DNA of 64,000 nucleotides from Linnemannia elongata (GCA_036320915.1 JAXBDG010000022.1:496001-560000); one strand, 5' to 3'. Counted from the first letter of the stretch, positions 34,945 through 48,072 are shown. The notes: generated by a model from the sequence alone, not told the origin. Numbers and translations are program-made.

Positions 34945-37721
34945 ATGGCAGCCAACAGCCAAGTCCCCGCTCATATCGCCCAACAGCGCCAGTTGTACCA
35001 CGCTGCCTTGCAGAAGCAAAACGGAGGCGGCGGTGCTTACCCCCAAGGACAAGCAGCCGACCCATACGGTGGTTACCAGGCCCCTCCTCAGCAGGAGCAG
35101 CAACAGCAAGGCTACTACACTCAGCCTTCAGGACAGCAGCAACAGGGCGGTGGCTATGAGGGTTATGAGAACATGAACCCTCAGGAGCAGCAATACTACC
35201 AGCAACAGCAGCAGCAGCAACAATACCAGCAGTACCAGCAACAACAACAATACCAGCAGCAGCAGCAGCAACAGCAGTACCAACAGCAACAGCAGTACCA
35301 GCAACAGCAACAGCCAGCCCCCGCCACTGTCTCTATTCAGCCCTTGTCGTATAACAGGCAGTCGACCGGTGCTGCTCCCGACCAGCAGCAACAGCAGCAG
35401 TACCAACAGCCTCCTCCACAACAGCAGCAGCAGGTTGCTGCCGCTCAGGGTCAGACTCGCCCCAACCAGCCCTTGGGCAGTGAATACCCCCTACTTGTCG
35501 CCATCGATTTTGGTAAGGCTAAAATGAGAAAAAAAGTGGCTGGTTCATCCTTCTCCGCTCAGTCAGGGGTCAATCCTTCCTTTTTGGAACCCGGCCAATG
35601 ATGGCAAGACAAGAGACAACTGCTAACGACCTATTTCTGGGACTCCGTCCATGCCGATAATGTTTTTTAGGAACCACCTTCTCGGGTATCGCCTATGCTT
35701 TCAAATCCAATGGAGATGTCCTGGAAATGACCACATGGTATGTATTGAAGAGAAAAACTGCTCGACCAAAGCCAGGAAAAAAAAAGGGATGAGAGGATGA
35801 CAATGCAAAGGGATGAAGCATAAGGCAAAGGAAGAAGGTTGGAAAGAACCCCATCGACATTGGTTCTTTTTGAGAGCTCTGTGTGTGGCGATGCTTGTCT
35901 TATGGTGATAGTGATGGCGAGGCACAGAGAAAAAGAAGAAGAAAACAACAACAACAGAGCACACACACGAACACACAAACGAAACACAAGAACAAAATTG
36001 CGACAGGGGACGGAGGAGCGAGAAAGTCGAGAAAAAATTGGGTATCAACATTGGCAGCCTTTTTGTATATGTTTTAGTATGCAGAACTTGTCGCCAACAG
36101 CAAAGAAAAAAGATCCCACGCCGTCTATTTTTATCAAACCCCGTCTATCCTAATCATACAGCACACATTCTAACACACATTCTTTATATCTGTGGACCCT
36201 AGGCCTCATCAAGCCAACCTGTACGGAAAGGTGCCCACAGTCAGCGCTTACACGAAGGAGAGCGACAGGATGCACTCGTGGGGTTACGCTGCCAAGGCCG
36301 CCATGTTGACCCCCAACGGTCGTAACCTGGATCTGTTGCAAAAGTTCAAGCTGTTCCTCGACAACGACCTCGCCCCCTATTTGCCCCCTCTCCCCCGCGC
36401 CATCAACCCCCAAAACGCCATCAGTGACTACCTCCGCGCCATCCACACCCATGCCATTGGCGAGATTATTAAGAACAGCGCCGGAGGTGTTGCCTTTGAT
36501 CCCCAGCACGTCCAGTACTGTCTGACTGTCCCCGCTATGTGGACAGATAGCGCCAAGGGCGTCATGCGACAGACCGCCATCCAGGCAGGACTCATCCAGC
36601 CTTCAGACCCCCCACACCGTCTCCTCTTGGTCTCTGAGCCCGAAGCTGCTGCCATGTACTGTGAAAAGAAGTGTGAGCAATTCAACCTGCGTCACGGCGA
36701 CCGATTCATGATTTGCGATGCCGGTGGTGGAACTGTTGATTTGATTGTCTTCCAGGTCGACTACAGCTCGGGAACACGTGCGTTGAAGGAAGTCACCAGA
36801 GGATCGGGAGCCAGTTGTGGATCTGGATTCTTGGATGAGAACTTTTCGATGCTGGTGCGCCACAAGTTGCAGCGGTACGACCTCCAGCCCAAGGCCTGGG
36901 CTCAGATCATGGAGGAGTTTGTGTTCATGCACAAGCCCCAGTTCGACGGAGACGATGATGCCTTTATCCAGATGCCCTCGTCGGTCGGCAACTTGGTGGA
37001 TCTCGACATGCGTCTGGAGGATGGTCTGTTGGCCATCTCGGCTCAGGAGATGCGTGAGCTGGTATTTGACCCCGTTGTCAACCAGGTTCTGGGATTGATC
37101 GATGGACAGTTGGTGCAGTCACAGCAGTGCTCGGCCATCTTCTTGGTCGGAGGATTCGGATCTTCACCTTACCTTCACAAGCGTGTCCAGCAGGAGTTCG
37201 AGGCGAGAGTGCCCCTCATCCGTTACCCTCCTCGTCCCGATCTTGCCGTTGTCCGCGGTGCCGTCTACCATGGTCTCACCCACGAGCCCATCCAGGCCCG
37301 TGTTGCTCGTCGCTGGTACGGAGTCGATACTACCCGCCCCTACAAGGCCGGCGACCCTGTCGAGAAGAAGTACATGCAGGATGGCAAATACCGTGTCCGG
37401 GACGGTTTCTCGGTCTTTGTGCGTCCAGGACAGGCGATCGCTGTGGATGAGTGCATCAGCAAAAAGTACATCACTCACAAGTACCCCGAACCGCTGTCGT
37501 CGCCACTGTTTGTCTACAATGGAGAGGACCAGCCTGAGTTTGTTGATTCACCAGGAGTGCAGAAGCTGTGCGACTTCACGATCCCATTGCCCCATATTCC
37601 TGGTGCCGCCCCTGGTACACCTGTCATCTTCACGCTGCGACTTTACTTTGGACGGACGGAGCTGAAAGCCGAGGCGGAGTTCCAGACCGGCGAGGTCATC
37701 TCGACTCTTTGCCACTTTTAA
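34945..37721 (+). CDS. HSPA12-like Hsp70-family ATPase with glutamine-rich N-terminus
   Basis: Three exons, 34945-35512, 35671-35737 and 36203-37721, with introns of 158 and 465 bases, give 717 residues. The C-terminal part has the actin/Hsp70 ATPase fold: phosphate-1 IDFGTT near 187-192, phosphate-2 DAGGGTVD at 384-391 and the adenosine motif VGGFGSSPYL from 527. Spacing and motifs fit the divergent HSPA12 family rather than canonical Hsp70; there is no EEVD tail and no typical substrate-binding domain. HSPA12-like genes are known to be expanded in early-diverging fungi. Residues about 25-170 are Gln/Tyr-rich with repeated QYQQQQ units, a prion-like composition not part of the usual family architecture. 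The middle exon of 67 bases encodes the first phosphate loop. It is convergent with the ACS gene. Confidence 0.88.
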
Positions 37722-37899
37722 AGGCCTGCCTGGAGTTGTCAGGTGAGGAGAAGCGAGCCAGTGAACAAGTGTGGCGCTCTCCTTTTCACGGAAACAAGAG
37801 AACAAAAGTCAGCATCGCATTCTTTTTTGTTTATCATCCCCATTCCCCATCCCCAAAATACATTATGATACCTTTTTCTTTCCTCTCATAAAAAAAGAT

Positions 37900-37905
37900 A
37901 ATAAA
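37900..37905 (+). terminator. Poly(A) signal of the HSPA12-like gene
   Basis: AATAAA lies 179 bases past the stop codon and is followed shortly by an A-rich run. Confidence 0.5.
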
Positions 37906-38047
37906 CGAACAAAAAAAAAAAAAAAAAACTACGATTCTGAAATGAAGGACATATCGTGATGGGCCGTCAATGCTGACATGTTGTTGTTCATACATCATGG
38001 TTCATGGGGCAGAAGTAAAAGTGTGGGGTTTATGTTGTTTAGTTTAG

Positions 38048-38053
38048 TTTATT
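38048..38053 (-). terminator. Candidate poly(A) signal of the ACS gene
   Basis: A minus-strand AATAAA lies 169 bases past the ACS stop. A T8-A9 palindrome at about 38191-38207 sits between the stop and this signal. The two convergent genes leave about 500 bases between their stops. Confidence 0.45.
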
Positions 38054-38221
38054 CAGGATTTTTACAATAATAATTTGGTAATGGTTGGATTTATGATGAT
38101 GTTGTTGTGGTTGTTGTTGTTGTTGTTTTGGTGAGATAAAAGTGAATGTAGTAGTTGTTCTTGGTTTTTTTTTTTGTCCTGTTAAAGCTGTTTTTTTTAA
38201 AAAAAAAGAGGGTAGCATACT

Positions 38222-41200
38222 TTATGCGTTGGCAACCTTGGCGATCAAGACTTCAACAACGCTAGGATCGGCCAAAGTCGAGATATCACCCAAAGAATCC
38301 TCCTCGCCTGCAATAATCTTTCTCAAGATCCTCCTCATCAACTTGCCAGATCTTGTCTTTGGCAAATCCTCGACCAAGTAAATCTTCTTGGGCGCCGCGA
38401 AGGGACCAATGACCTTCCTGACCTGTAAGACCAACTCCTTTGACAAATCGGTAGAATGGTTCGAGACGCCGGGTTTCAAGCAGACGAAGGCATGGATACA
38501 TTGACCTGTAACGTCGTCGGCAGCCCCGATAACGGCAGTCTCGGCGACGGCTTGGTGCATGATGAGGGCGGATTCGATCTCGGCGGTGGAGAGACGGTGT
38601 CCCGAGACGTTGATGACGTCGTCGACGCGGCCACGGATCCAGATGTAGCCGTCCTTGTCGCGGGTGGCACCATCACCGGTGAAGTAGTAGCCTGGGTAAG
38701 GCTTCAGGTAGGTCTCGAGGTAACGGTGGTGGTTTCCGTAAACTGTGCGAGCAATTGAAGGCCAGGCCTTCTTGACGGCCAAGACACCGGTGACGTCGTT
38801 ACCCTCGAGTTCCTTGCCGGTGACGGGGTCGAGGATGGCGATGTCGATTCCAAAGAAGGGGACGGTTGCAGATCCGGGCTTTGTGGCGATGGCTCCAGGG
38901 AGAGGGGTGACGATATGGGAACCGGTTTCGGTTTGCCAGTAGGTGTCGACAATTGCGCAGCGACCCTTTCCGACCTTGTCATTGTACCAGTGCCAGGCTT
39001 CGGGGTTGATGGGCTCTCCGACGGTACCCAAGACGCGGAGGGAGGAGAGGTCGTGACCTTCGACCCATTCGTCGCCGAGACGACGGAGGGCGCGGATGGC
39101 GGTTGGGGCGGTGTAGAATTGGGTGACCTTGTGTTTTGCGATGAGCTCCCAGTAACGGGCGGGGGTAGGGTATGTGGGAATGGACTCGAAGAGGACGGTG
39201 GTGGCACCGAGGGTGAGGGGTCCATAGACGATGTAAGAGTGTCCGGTGATCCAACCGACGTCAGCCATGCAGGCAAAGATGTCGTTCGGGTGGTAATCAA
39301 AGACATACTTGACCGTTGCAGCAGCGCCGAGCAAGTAACCCGCGGTAGTATGCATGACTCCCTTGGGCTGACCAGTCGATCCAGAAGTGTAAAGCAAAAA
39401 CAAGGGATCCTCCGAGTTCATAGGCTCAGGGGTGAGGTAGTTCATCCTCTTGGAGCACTCCTCTCCCCACCAGAAATCCCGTCCTTCCTTCATAGGGACC
39501 TCGGCACCGGTACGCTGGCAGACAATGACAGTCTCAACCGTGGGGCAAGACTTGAGCGCCTCATCAACAATCTTCTTTGTCTCGATCGACTTGCCACCAC
39601 GTTTACCCTGGTCCGAAGTAATGACAAGACGGCACTGAGCGTCCTGGACACGGTCACGGAGGGCTTCTGCCGAGAAACCGGCAAAGACGACACTGTGCAA
39701 GGCACCGATACGGGCACAGGCGAGGAACGAAACGACGGCCTCGGGGATCATGGGCATGTAGATCGCGACGGTGTCACCCTTCTTGATTCCGCGGGCGCGG
39801 AGGGCTCCGGCCAGTTGGCAGACCTTGCGGAGAAGCTCGCCGTATGTGATGTTCTCGGATTGGTTGGGCTCGTCAGCCTCGTAAATAATAGCGATCTTTT
39901 AGGGTAAGAGGCGGGGAAGGATAGGAAGTAGGGGAGGGGAGAGGAGGGGACATGGCGTGGAATGTTAGGAAGGTATAGTTAGTTAGCGTGTTCCTCTCAT
40001 CTTTTCGAAATGTAAACAATACCACCACGAAACAACAAGGAAAATGGAAAACGGATAAAAAGGACACCCGTGAAGTTCAAAAGAAAAAGCAAAAAGTACC
40101 TTGTCGGGATTGGTGAGGGCATGGCGATCGACACAGTTGTAGGAGGCGTTCAACTGACCGTCGAGGAACCAGGCGGTGTCGCCGTGGTCGAGTCCGCCGT
40201 GCTGGACGGTATGGAAGGGCTTTGACCAGGAGAGCAACTCGGTTGCCATCTAGATAAGATCAAACAATGTGGAGATCAGGCCATTTTTGTTGGTTGATGG
40301 GGTTAGTTGTTTGGAATAGATAAAAAGGTGGGAGTGGAGTTCATATTGGTATATATGGTTGGGGTGAAGAATGGAGACATTAATTGTGCGGTTTGTATGT
40401 GTTCGGGGCGGGGCATTAGTAAAGTGAGATCAAGCCAAGATATATTCAGGGACCAGAAACAATCAAAGAAAAAAAAAAAAAAAAAGAGTTCGTGGCACTG
40501 ATGACTGATAAGGATGAAGAATCAAGAATGATTGGGTGTTGAAGGTGATGGAAATTATTTGGGGGAACTGAAAGGGGGAAGATGTAAAAGGGGAAGGAAT
40601 GATTGAATGAAAGTAAGGTACTTTCCCATCCCATGTTCACCTTAGCCAGACAACCTCTTTTTATTTCAACTCTGGTAAAGGTCGATCCCATCAAGGACGT
40701 TGTTCGTCTCTTCTCTCTTTCCCATTGTCGTCTGATCAAGGAGAAGGATACATCCCCTCATGAGCCAAAGAGACACGAAAAGGTACATGAATAGGTAATC
40801 CCATCCCTTCTTCCTGTCCCCAAAAGACACAAAAAAGGAGTGTCGGAGAATGACTTCGCTGGGTTCCCGCCTCCCCCCTCCCCCTTCTCCTCCTCCGAGA
40901 GCAGCAACCACTCCCTACTAACTCACCAACCAAAAACAGAAGAACCCAATCCATACACCTTCAACCACACCGCCTCCCGCCCGTCCCTCCTCTCCTCTCC
41001 TTCTTTGCTTCACGTCAAAATTCCACTGCCTCTTCTTATTTTTGGACGACGTTATGTACTCTTTTGTTTTTAACTTTCTTTCACTTCGACGGCGACTTAG
41101 CAAAGCCTCATCCCATATTCCCATCTCGGCGGTGAGAGTGTGTTAATAAAAGAAACATAAAAGTAAAGGTGTGCGGGAGAGAAAAATAGAAGAAAAGGGC

Positions 41201-41643
41201 AAGGGCTCCTTGAGTTTTGCTCATGTGCACACGCAAACATCTCCCAATTCCCTTGCCTTTTGCCTTTCACCTCGCCACCTCCCGGCTGTGTGAAAAAAAT
41301 AATAATAAAAAAATGAAAGACTAAAAGAGCCATGGATGCGAAAAAGACGATTCATCCTTTGTGCTCTCATCCGCATCCTGAACCTGCCCGCAACGATTGC
41401 TCGTTTCCTTGTCCGAGAATATGCCACGAAGGACGTGATCGAACGATGATGATCAAAAAAAAGAATGCCGAAAGTGGCGTGCAATGTAATGATGTTTACC
41501 TTGCCGAAGAACTCGTCAGGGTTCTCGATACTCTGGCGGTGCATCTCCTTGTACTGGGCATAGGACTTGACGTAAGGCTCAGGGCATTGAGCGGGGTCGA
41601 GGAGTCTGGCGGGGACGGGAAATTGGATATCTTCTTCGGCCAT
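38222..41643 (-). CDS. ACS1: Acetyl-CoA synthetase (AMP-forming)
   Basis: Three exons on the minus strand (41643-41500, 40249-40100, 39895-38222) give 655 residues, the usual length for this enzyme. It makes acetyl-CoA from acetate, ATP and CoA through an acetyl-AMP intermediate, and supports growth on acetate and histone acetylation. Signatures are the N-terminal [17 protein letters not shown] segment, the P-loop-like [11 protein letters not shown] at 267-277, [14 protein letters not shown], the [11 protein letters not shown] substrate motif, the hinge region [18 protein letters not shown], and [10 protein letters not shown] with the conserved catalytic, acetylatable Lys at 616. All phases are zero. 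The first intron is 1250 bases, far longer than any other in this window; the second is 204. Fungal names include ACS1 and facA. The C-terminus lacks a peroxisomal SKL signal (ends VANA), so it is likely cytosolic or nuclear. Confidence 0.95.
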
Positions 41644-42376
41644 TGTTGTTTACAAAAAAGTTGTGAGGTATAAAAAAGGTTGATCTATCAGAAGAAGAAG
41701 ACGAAGAGGAGAGGCGTACGCGTTAGTATAAGTGACCATGGATCGAGAACACTGCTGGTTCCTTTGGTTAACTTCAGCAACGTCGATGTCGATGCTGGCG
41801 TGAGTAATTAATACTTACGATTGAGGGGATGTGCGTTCGGAGGTAAAAAAAGAAAAGAAAAGAAAAGGGTGAAAATATACAAGAGGCGATCAAAGGGAAA
41901 AGAGGGAGTGGGGAAAAGGGAGCAGGTAGTGAGGGGAGAAAAGGATAAAGAAGAGAAAAGAAGAAAAGAAGAGAAAAAGAAAAAAGAAGGGCAGGGGTTG
42001 AAAAAGAAGGGACGCTTTTGTACTCGCAGACATCTCTTTCTTTTAACCAGCCAACCAACTCAAAGAATAAAGAAAGGGATGAATTGTATTCGGTCTTTTG
42101 TCAGTCACAAAATTCGAACCGAATCATTGAACAAAATGCCACTTTCCCCCCCCTTCACATTCACATAGGAGAAACACATCCACATCTCCCTTCTCTTCTC
42201 CAACAAAGTGAGACAATACTCAATTGAATCGTCTTTCAAGATTGAATACAGATGGTAATAGTAATAGTAAGAAAACCTTCTTTTTCTCATTCATTCTATT
42301 CCACTCGAATAAAGGGACGGACACACCATCCAACTGACAAACCAAAAGTATCATTCTCGTTGTAAGAGGGCGAGAG

Positions 42377-42410
<34 letters not shown>

Positions 42411-45400
42411 TTTGCAACAACCGAGCAAAGAACAACCTGGATCACCATCTTGGTTCCCGTCCCCGCTAACGTCTTACAAACAATCCCTTCTCTTTCTCTC
42501 TCTCTCCGCCTTCACTCTTCCTTTGCTGCTCCACAATCATAATTGAACAAGAAGACCGAGAGTAGGTTGACAAACACTAACTTACAAACACACTAAAGTC
42601 ATTGTTGTTGTTGTCCTTCCTTCCATCCTTGCATCCTTCCTGTCCTTCTTCGAGATGCATTCATACTTTTACCTTTTGCCCTTTTTTTGTTTCTGCAATT
42701 GTAAAAGCCGAGATGAGAGGTACCGAGGATCACAAGGCCAGGGTAGACTGTGGGTGAAGAGAGCAATAAGCTGTTTGCCGCAAAGGCAACGCTCTTGTTG
42801 TTGATTTAGGTTCCACTTCTCCACCATTTTATTTTTTTTTACTCACACTCTACTTCTCTTGTACCTGTTCCCACCTTTGTTGATGTTGTTGTCGTTGTTG
42901 TCAGTGTTGTTGTGGTTGTTGTTTACCTCACGCCTCTTTCGTTCGGGTGCTTGTCTCTTCGGTGTGCCTAATAAAGAGCTACCCCTATGACTAAGAACAA
43001 GCCTGGCCCTGACAAGGGGTAATACCGTTATCTGCCAAATATTCCGGAACTTTTGTTTGCATCCTTTTCCTCCAAATGCCAATAGGGATGAGGGTGACCG
43101 GATAGCTCGGCATAAACGAGAAACTGCGAGAATGGAAGAAAGAAAGAGAAAGAAAGAAGAGTGACCAGCATGGATGCGCTGTTTTTTTTTTGACGATGGC
43201 TTTTGAAGAGTCATAGCCACTACCCTCTTTGCCCTTGCATTCGGAAGAATTGGATCGCCCGGGAAAGGGTAATAAGGCACCTCCTTCTCGGAAATGCGCG
43301 ATTATTTTTTTATTTTAGATTTCTTCTTCCCCTCCCCCGCGTAGCTATAGGGCATAGCCAACTTGCGACCAGAAGGGGGCCCGGACAAGATATATTGGCG
43401 AAGCGGTTCGTTTTCACCATTGCCTCATCCTCCCTTGTACAGTACATAATATCGCATATGGATTTGGATGTCCCGTTCTAGCCTTCCTTCCGAGTTGGCA
43501 GTGCTTGTCTACTTCTTTTGCGAGATGAATAGATTGCAAGGAATGATGGCACCGGAACACAACACACACAAACTAAACAAAACAAACAAAAGATAACGCA
43601 CGCCGTTTGTTATTGTTCGAGAGGAAGAGAGAGAGCTAGGGTTGCACGATCGTCTTGGATGTATGTATGTATTGTAAGAGGGTTACTTTTTGTACCCTTC
43701 ACTTCCCTTCGCGATTTTTTTTTTGACAGAAAAGAAAAGAGTTCGATTGGCTCTCGTTGTGGAGGAAGACAGAAAATGAAAAAATGACCCCTGTCGTACT
43801 CACCTTACCTTTACTTTCTGTACCCTGTTCCTTTCACAGCCTCATCCTCTTCTCTCCTTCCCATTGTCCTCATCGCTCATCGTGCTCGCCTGTCATTTTT
43901 TATATTTCTCTTATCTCCCAAACTCTGATCTTGGATACGAACCACCATCCCTCCTGGGGGTCTAACTGTCCGACTTGCATTATCATGCTTGCTCACAGGT
44001 ACAGAACGATTACAACTTTCCCTTTTTTCTTGACGCCTCCTTTCTTTTTCCTCCCTTACTTGATGGTCTAATCTAACCATCAACTCGAGATCTCACTCTT
44101 TCTGGTTCTTTCCATTGGACAGTGGGAAAGTGAAGGAACACATGCCAAAGGGAACAGAGAGTTATATGAGTCCTCCCCACCCCTGGCTGCGTTTGTGTTG
44201 GAGTCCACCTAACTGTTGGCTGGGGACGGCGAGAGTTGGTTTCACCCAACATGGAGTTGACCTTCCTTCAACCCCTCCCCTCTTCTCACCACCACAAGGT
44301 TTTCGTTTGCTCTGGTTGTTGGCGTCTATACCAGTTTCTTGTCTTTGTCAACCCTGGATCACTCACTTTCTCTCCAGACTTTGCAGGTCTCATCCTTTCA
44401 TCCTTAAAAACTGGATCCCATGCCATCCTATATGGTGGAGCAGTGTCGTAAAAGAGTTATTCGTTTGCCGAGAGAAACGTGTTTTCCGAGGGTATGAGTA
44501 ACAATGGAATGACCCTTCGGTTTTTTTTATCGTCCCCAAGAGTCCGAACATAAGAACAGCCCTTTTCATACATGATTTCTTGCATCTTTCTCGAAACAGA
44601 TCCAATCTCTCTGATTCTCAGGCACACTCACTACCATTCTTTTTGAGGCAGGCACAGTAGTACCTCCGCAGCTGCATCATGAATCATTTGACCCCACAAG
44701 ATAAAATACCTTTTGGAATATGATTGGCCTGAGATCATGCCTGTTCGTCCAACCAGTCAGATTAGACAAGCTCCCTCCCCCCAGTCCAACCCAGCTCCGG
44801 ATCCCTTTTTTCCAGCGTGTAAAATGATGAGGGAAAAGGAAAGGAAGAAAGAGGGGAACCAACTCTGTTTGCGAGGCAGGATTGATCAGCAACGAAGGAT
44901 CAAAGGACTGCTTATTTTTTTATCAGGTGATGAATGAAGGATGCAAGTTTCCTGGTCGCCACCAATTTTCAGGGCAGGGGGGAGAAGCGTGGTAGGAGAA
45001 GAGAACGCGAGAAAAAAACGGGACAAAGAGCAGCAGAACATCCAAGACGAAACAACGAGAGCTGGTTCGCAAGAAGGATAGAGGCTTGTAGATTGTCTAT
45101 GTTTTTGTTGAGCGATACGCACGAACCAACGATCAGCGAACCACGTAGCTTTATCAGTAGGTTTTTTTTTTTTTGCTTGTTCTCGAGCAACAATTGATCA
45201 ACAGACCAGAGTTGGTGGCGTGTAAGCGCCTTTATGGCACCTTTTTGCTTGGTCTGACAATTTACGCATCCATCGTCATCACTGTTGATTAACGCTTTTG
45301 ATTAGGGCAGGCTGACGTGGATGCGATCTCATGAGAAAAAAAGTAGACATCATCATTATCAAAAGCAAGAGCAATCGGAGCTACGTACAAGCAGTTACTC

Positions 45401-46232
45401 TACCAAGACGAAAAAGGTACTTCTGTGAGAAATGGCCACCGCACCAATCATGGTTTAAAACTTATCCCTGTCCTGTCGGGCTTCGAACGGGAGTGGGAAA
45501 AGAATACAAGCTAAAATAGCAAACTGCTATCCACCGTCGCACAGCTAACGTAAACTACTCTAAGGCAATATGCCTTGATTGATGGTCATTGGAATGGTGG
45601 GTAATGGTGCCCATAAAAGAAGGACGACGAGAAAAGGTGCTTTGTAAGGCCAATGCCAATGAGGAAAGAAAGTGCCTCCTCCTTATCTTTCAATGTTTGC
45701 CCTTTACCGTTGGCGCTTTTACGAGTTGCTCTCGCAAAAGAAATGAATGTCGCACAGACATAAAAACAAACAAAGGCCGAAGAACGGAGCATGAAAATTG
45801 TACCAGGAAGGTGGGGAAAGTGATCGGACGTTTTGACTTTTGAAGTTGGGTGTCAATTGCGCCCATGCTGTACTCGTTGAAGTGGAGAAGAGTATGTCTG
45901 CTGCCGCTTGGAAGAGGTTCGAGGTAGGGGTTGTCATGCTCGACATCAATTAGTACGGCAAATATTGAAGGGGAGACACTGACAATGCTGGATATTGTTA
46001 ACGCAATAAACAAAGAAAAGAAGCATACGAAGAGGATATTGTTGCATGTCATTGGAAAGGAAGCCAGCAAAAAAAGTGAACACAAAACCAAACACAAACA
46101 AAAAGCACCTGAAAACAAAACAACTCCAAGTCGACCCAACTCATGCCATTGCGCATCTCATCTGATTCCGACTCTTCATCATCTTCCTTTCATCTCATCA
46201 CGTTCTCAATTCTCTTCATTCCATCCACCGAA
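41644..46232. other. 4.6 kb divergent intergenic region between ACS and the monooxygenases
   Basis: Purine-rich sequence at about 41820-42000 on the plus strand is pyrimidine-rich for ACS and probably marks its promoter. GA-rich microsatellite sequence lies near 42375-42410, and CT-rich sequence near 42490. Between 42800 and 46100 I find only short frames without family resemblance. An in-frame ATG at 46143 would extend the first monooxygenase by 30 residues. Confidence 0.5.
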
Positions 46233-48047
46233 ATGTCAACTCAAGCCGACAGACCAACTGTGCTTATTGTGGGAGCAGGTCTGGGAGGACTGATGCTGGG
46301 AGCCCTCCTGGAGAAGGCTGATATCTCTTATGTCATCTTTGAGCGTTCTTCGTCCGTGAAGCCCCTCGGTAAGTTTCATAGCATGTGGATTATCTCTCCC
46401 CTCGCACAAGAAGTGCACTGTGCAGAAAATGAAACAGCTGATGATGAACACTTTCATTTTTCCTTACTTTGGCCTAGGATCGGCGATTATGGTTGGACCC
46501 AATTTGATGGGCCTGTTCGAGCAGATGAACATTGACGAGGAGTTCAAGGCCATTGGCAAGCCAACCTTTGATTGTGTCATTGGCAAGGATGATATGGAGG
46601 TTGTTTGCAAGGTCGACTTTCGACACACCGTCGAATAGTAAGTCGTCGACCTCCAATTGTCTGCAGACTTGTGGTCGTTTTGCTATGTATCTTTCACTTG
46701 TATTACTAACAAGAAAGTACGTCTCCTTCGTCACTTAGCACAGGATACTGCAACTACATCGTCGGTCGTCCAGCACTCTACAACCTTCTCCTCAGACAGA
46801 TCCCTCCACACAAGGTCCTCTTCAACAAACGTGTCCTCAAAATTGCCGACACCGAAGAGGGCGTCCATATTAGCACCACCGACAAATCCAAGTACGAAGG
46901 TGACATCCTCGTCGGTGCCGATGGCGCCTACAGCGCTGTCCGACAGCGCATGTACGAGACCCTTAAGGCAGCAGGTACACTACCCAAATCCGACCAAGAA
47001 GATCTCCCATTCAAATCGACCTGCCTTGTCGGTCAAACCAAGCCCATAGATTTCGCCACAGATTTCCCCGAGTTCCTGGACGAGTCAGGACCCTTCTACT
47101 GCACGCTCAGCAAGACCTCACCCTACACCTGGACAGTGTTCCCGACAATTAACGGGAATCTTTGCTGGATGGTCATGCATCACCTCGACAAGGAATCGAG
47201 CAAGGCTGCTGAGGAGCATCGATTCAGGGAGTCGGAGAATTCGCAGTGGGGGTCGCATGCTGCTCAGGCCATGTGTGATGAGACGCGACACTTTATTTTA
47301 CCTTTTGGGACCAAGAAGGCGACCATGGGAGATCTGTATGATTTGACACCCCAGGATCGTATCTCCAAGGTTATGCTTGAGGAGAAGGTCTTTCAGACCT
47401 GGTATTCTGGACGAACCGTCCTCCTCGGCGATGGTACGTTTGCTGTTGTCTAGCGTGAACTGTTTTTTTTGTGCCGTTATGAGAGTTATTTGTTGATTGA
47501 CACCTGTTTACTATTTGTCTTTTCATAGCATGCCACAAGTTGAATCCGTCAGGAGCACATGGTAAGGATCATATCTCGCAAAGAAGCATAAGGGGTGAGT
47601 TCTGCATGGGCCAACCTACTCACAGTGCTCATTTCCTTTCACGTTCCATCGATAGGCGCGGTGACGGCGATGCATGATGCACTGGCATTGGCAAACCTGA
47701 TCTATGCGCTGCCCAACAAGACCTCCGTAGCAATCGAGGAGGCGTTCTCTGAGTATCAGGCAGAGCGAATCGGACCTGTCACGGCATCCTACAACGCCAG
47801 CAAGGCCCTTTCAATGGTCATTGGACGAGGTCCCATTGGCGCAATTGCCCTGTTTCTTCGAAAGTACACCCCCTTGTTTATTTGGGACACGGTTATTGTC
47901 AACAAGAAGAAGGCTATCCTGGACCGTCCGACTGCTGGGTTCCTGAGGAAGGTGAGGACCAAGGGAACGGTGCCTCCGACTGTTTCGCTGAGTAGTGAGA
48001 AGGCTAGGAAGGTGTTTGAGCAGCGGACTAGGGCTGTGTCTGTTTGA
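46233..48047 (+). CDS. FAD-dependent monooxygenase (PHBH/UbiH-type fold), copy 1
   Basis: Five exons (46233-46368, 46478-46637, 46739-47433, 47529-47561, 47656-48047), with introns of 94-109 bases, give 471 residues. The N-terminal dinucleotide-binding motif is VLIVGAGLGG (10-19), the class A DG motif is GADGAYSAVRQR (Asp160), and the second FAD motif is LLGDACHKLNPSGAHG around 330, partly encoded by a 33-base microexon. These are the three hallmarks of aromatic-ring or polyketide-type flavin monooxygenases using NAD(P)H and oxygen. The substrate cannot be predicted. An in-frame ATG 90 bases upstream would add a hydrophobic stretch; I prefer 46233 because it aligns with the start of copy 2. 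The C-terminal helix may associate with membranes. It is the left member of a tandem pair. Confidence 0.88.
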
Positions 48048-48066
48048 GAAAAAAAAAGGGTATACA

Positions 48067-48072
48067 AATAAA
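48067..48072 (+). terminator. Poly(A) signal of monooxygenase copy 1
   Basis: AATAAA lies 20 bases after the TGA stop. The rest of the gap to copy 2 (to 48911) has no coding feature; its last 130 bases are CT-rich and may be the copy 2 promoter. Confidence 0.5.

Noticed and set aside
35128..35421. Poly-Leu frame on the minus strand
   Set aside because: It is the complement of the Gln-rich HSPA12-like N-terminus.
38915..39907. 330-residue frame on the plus strand opposite acetyl-CoA synthetase
   Set aside because: It is an antisense shadow of a GC-biased real gene and has no family resemblance.
44115..44501. 128-residue frame between ACS and the monooxygenases
   Set aside because: It has no domain, random composition and competing overlapping frames.
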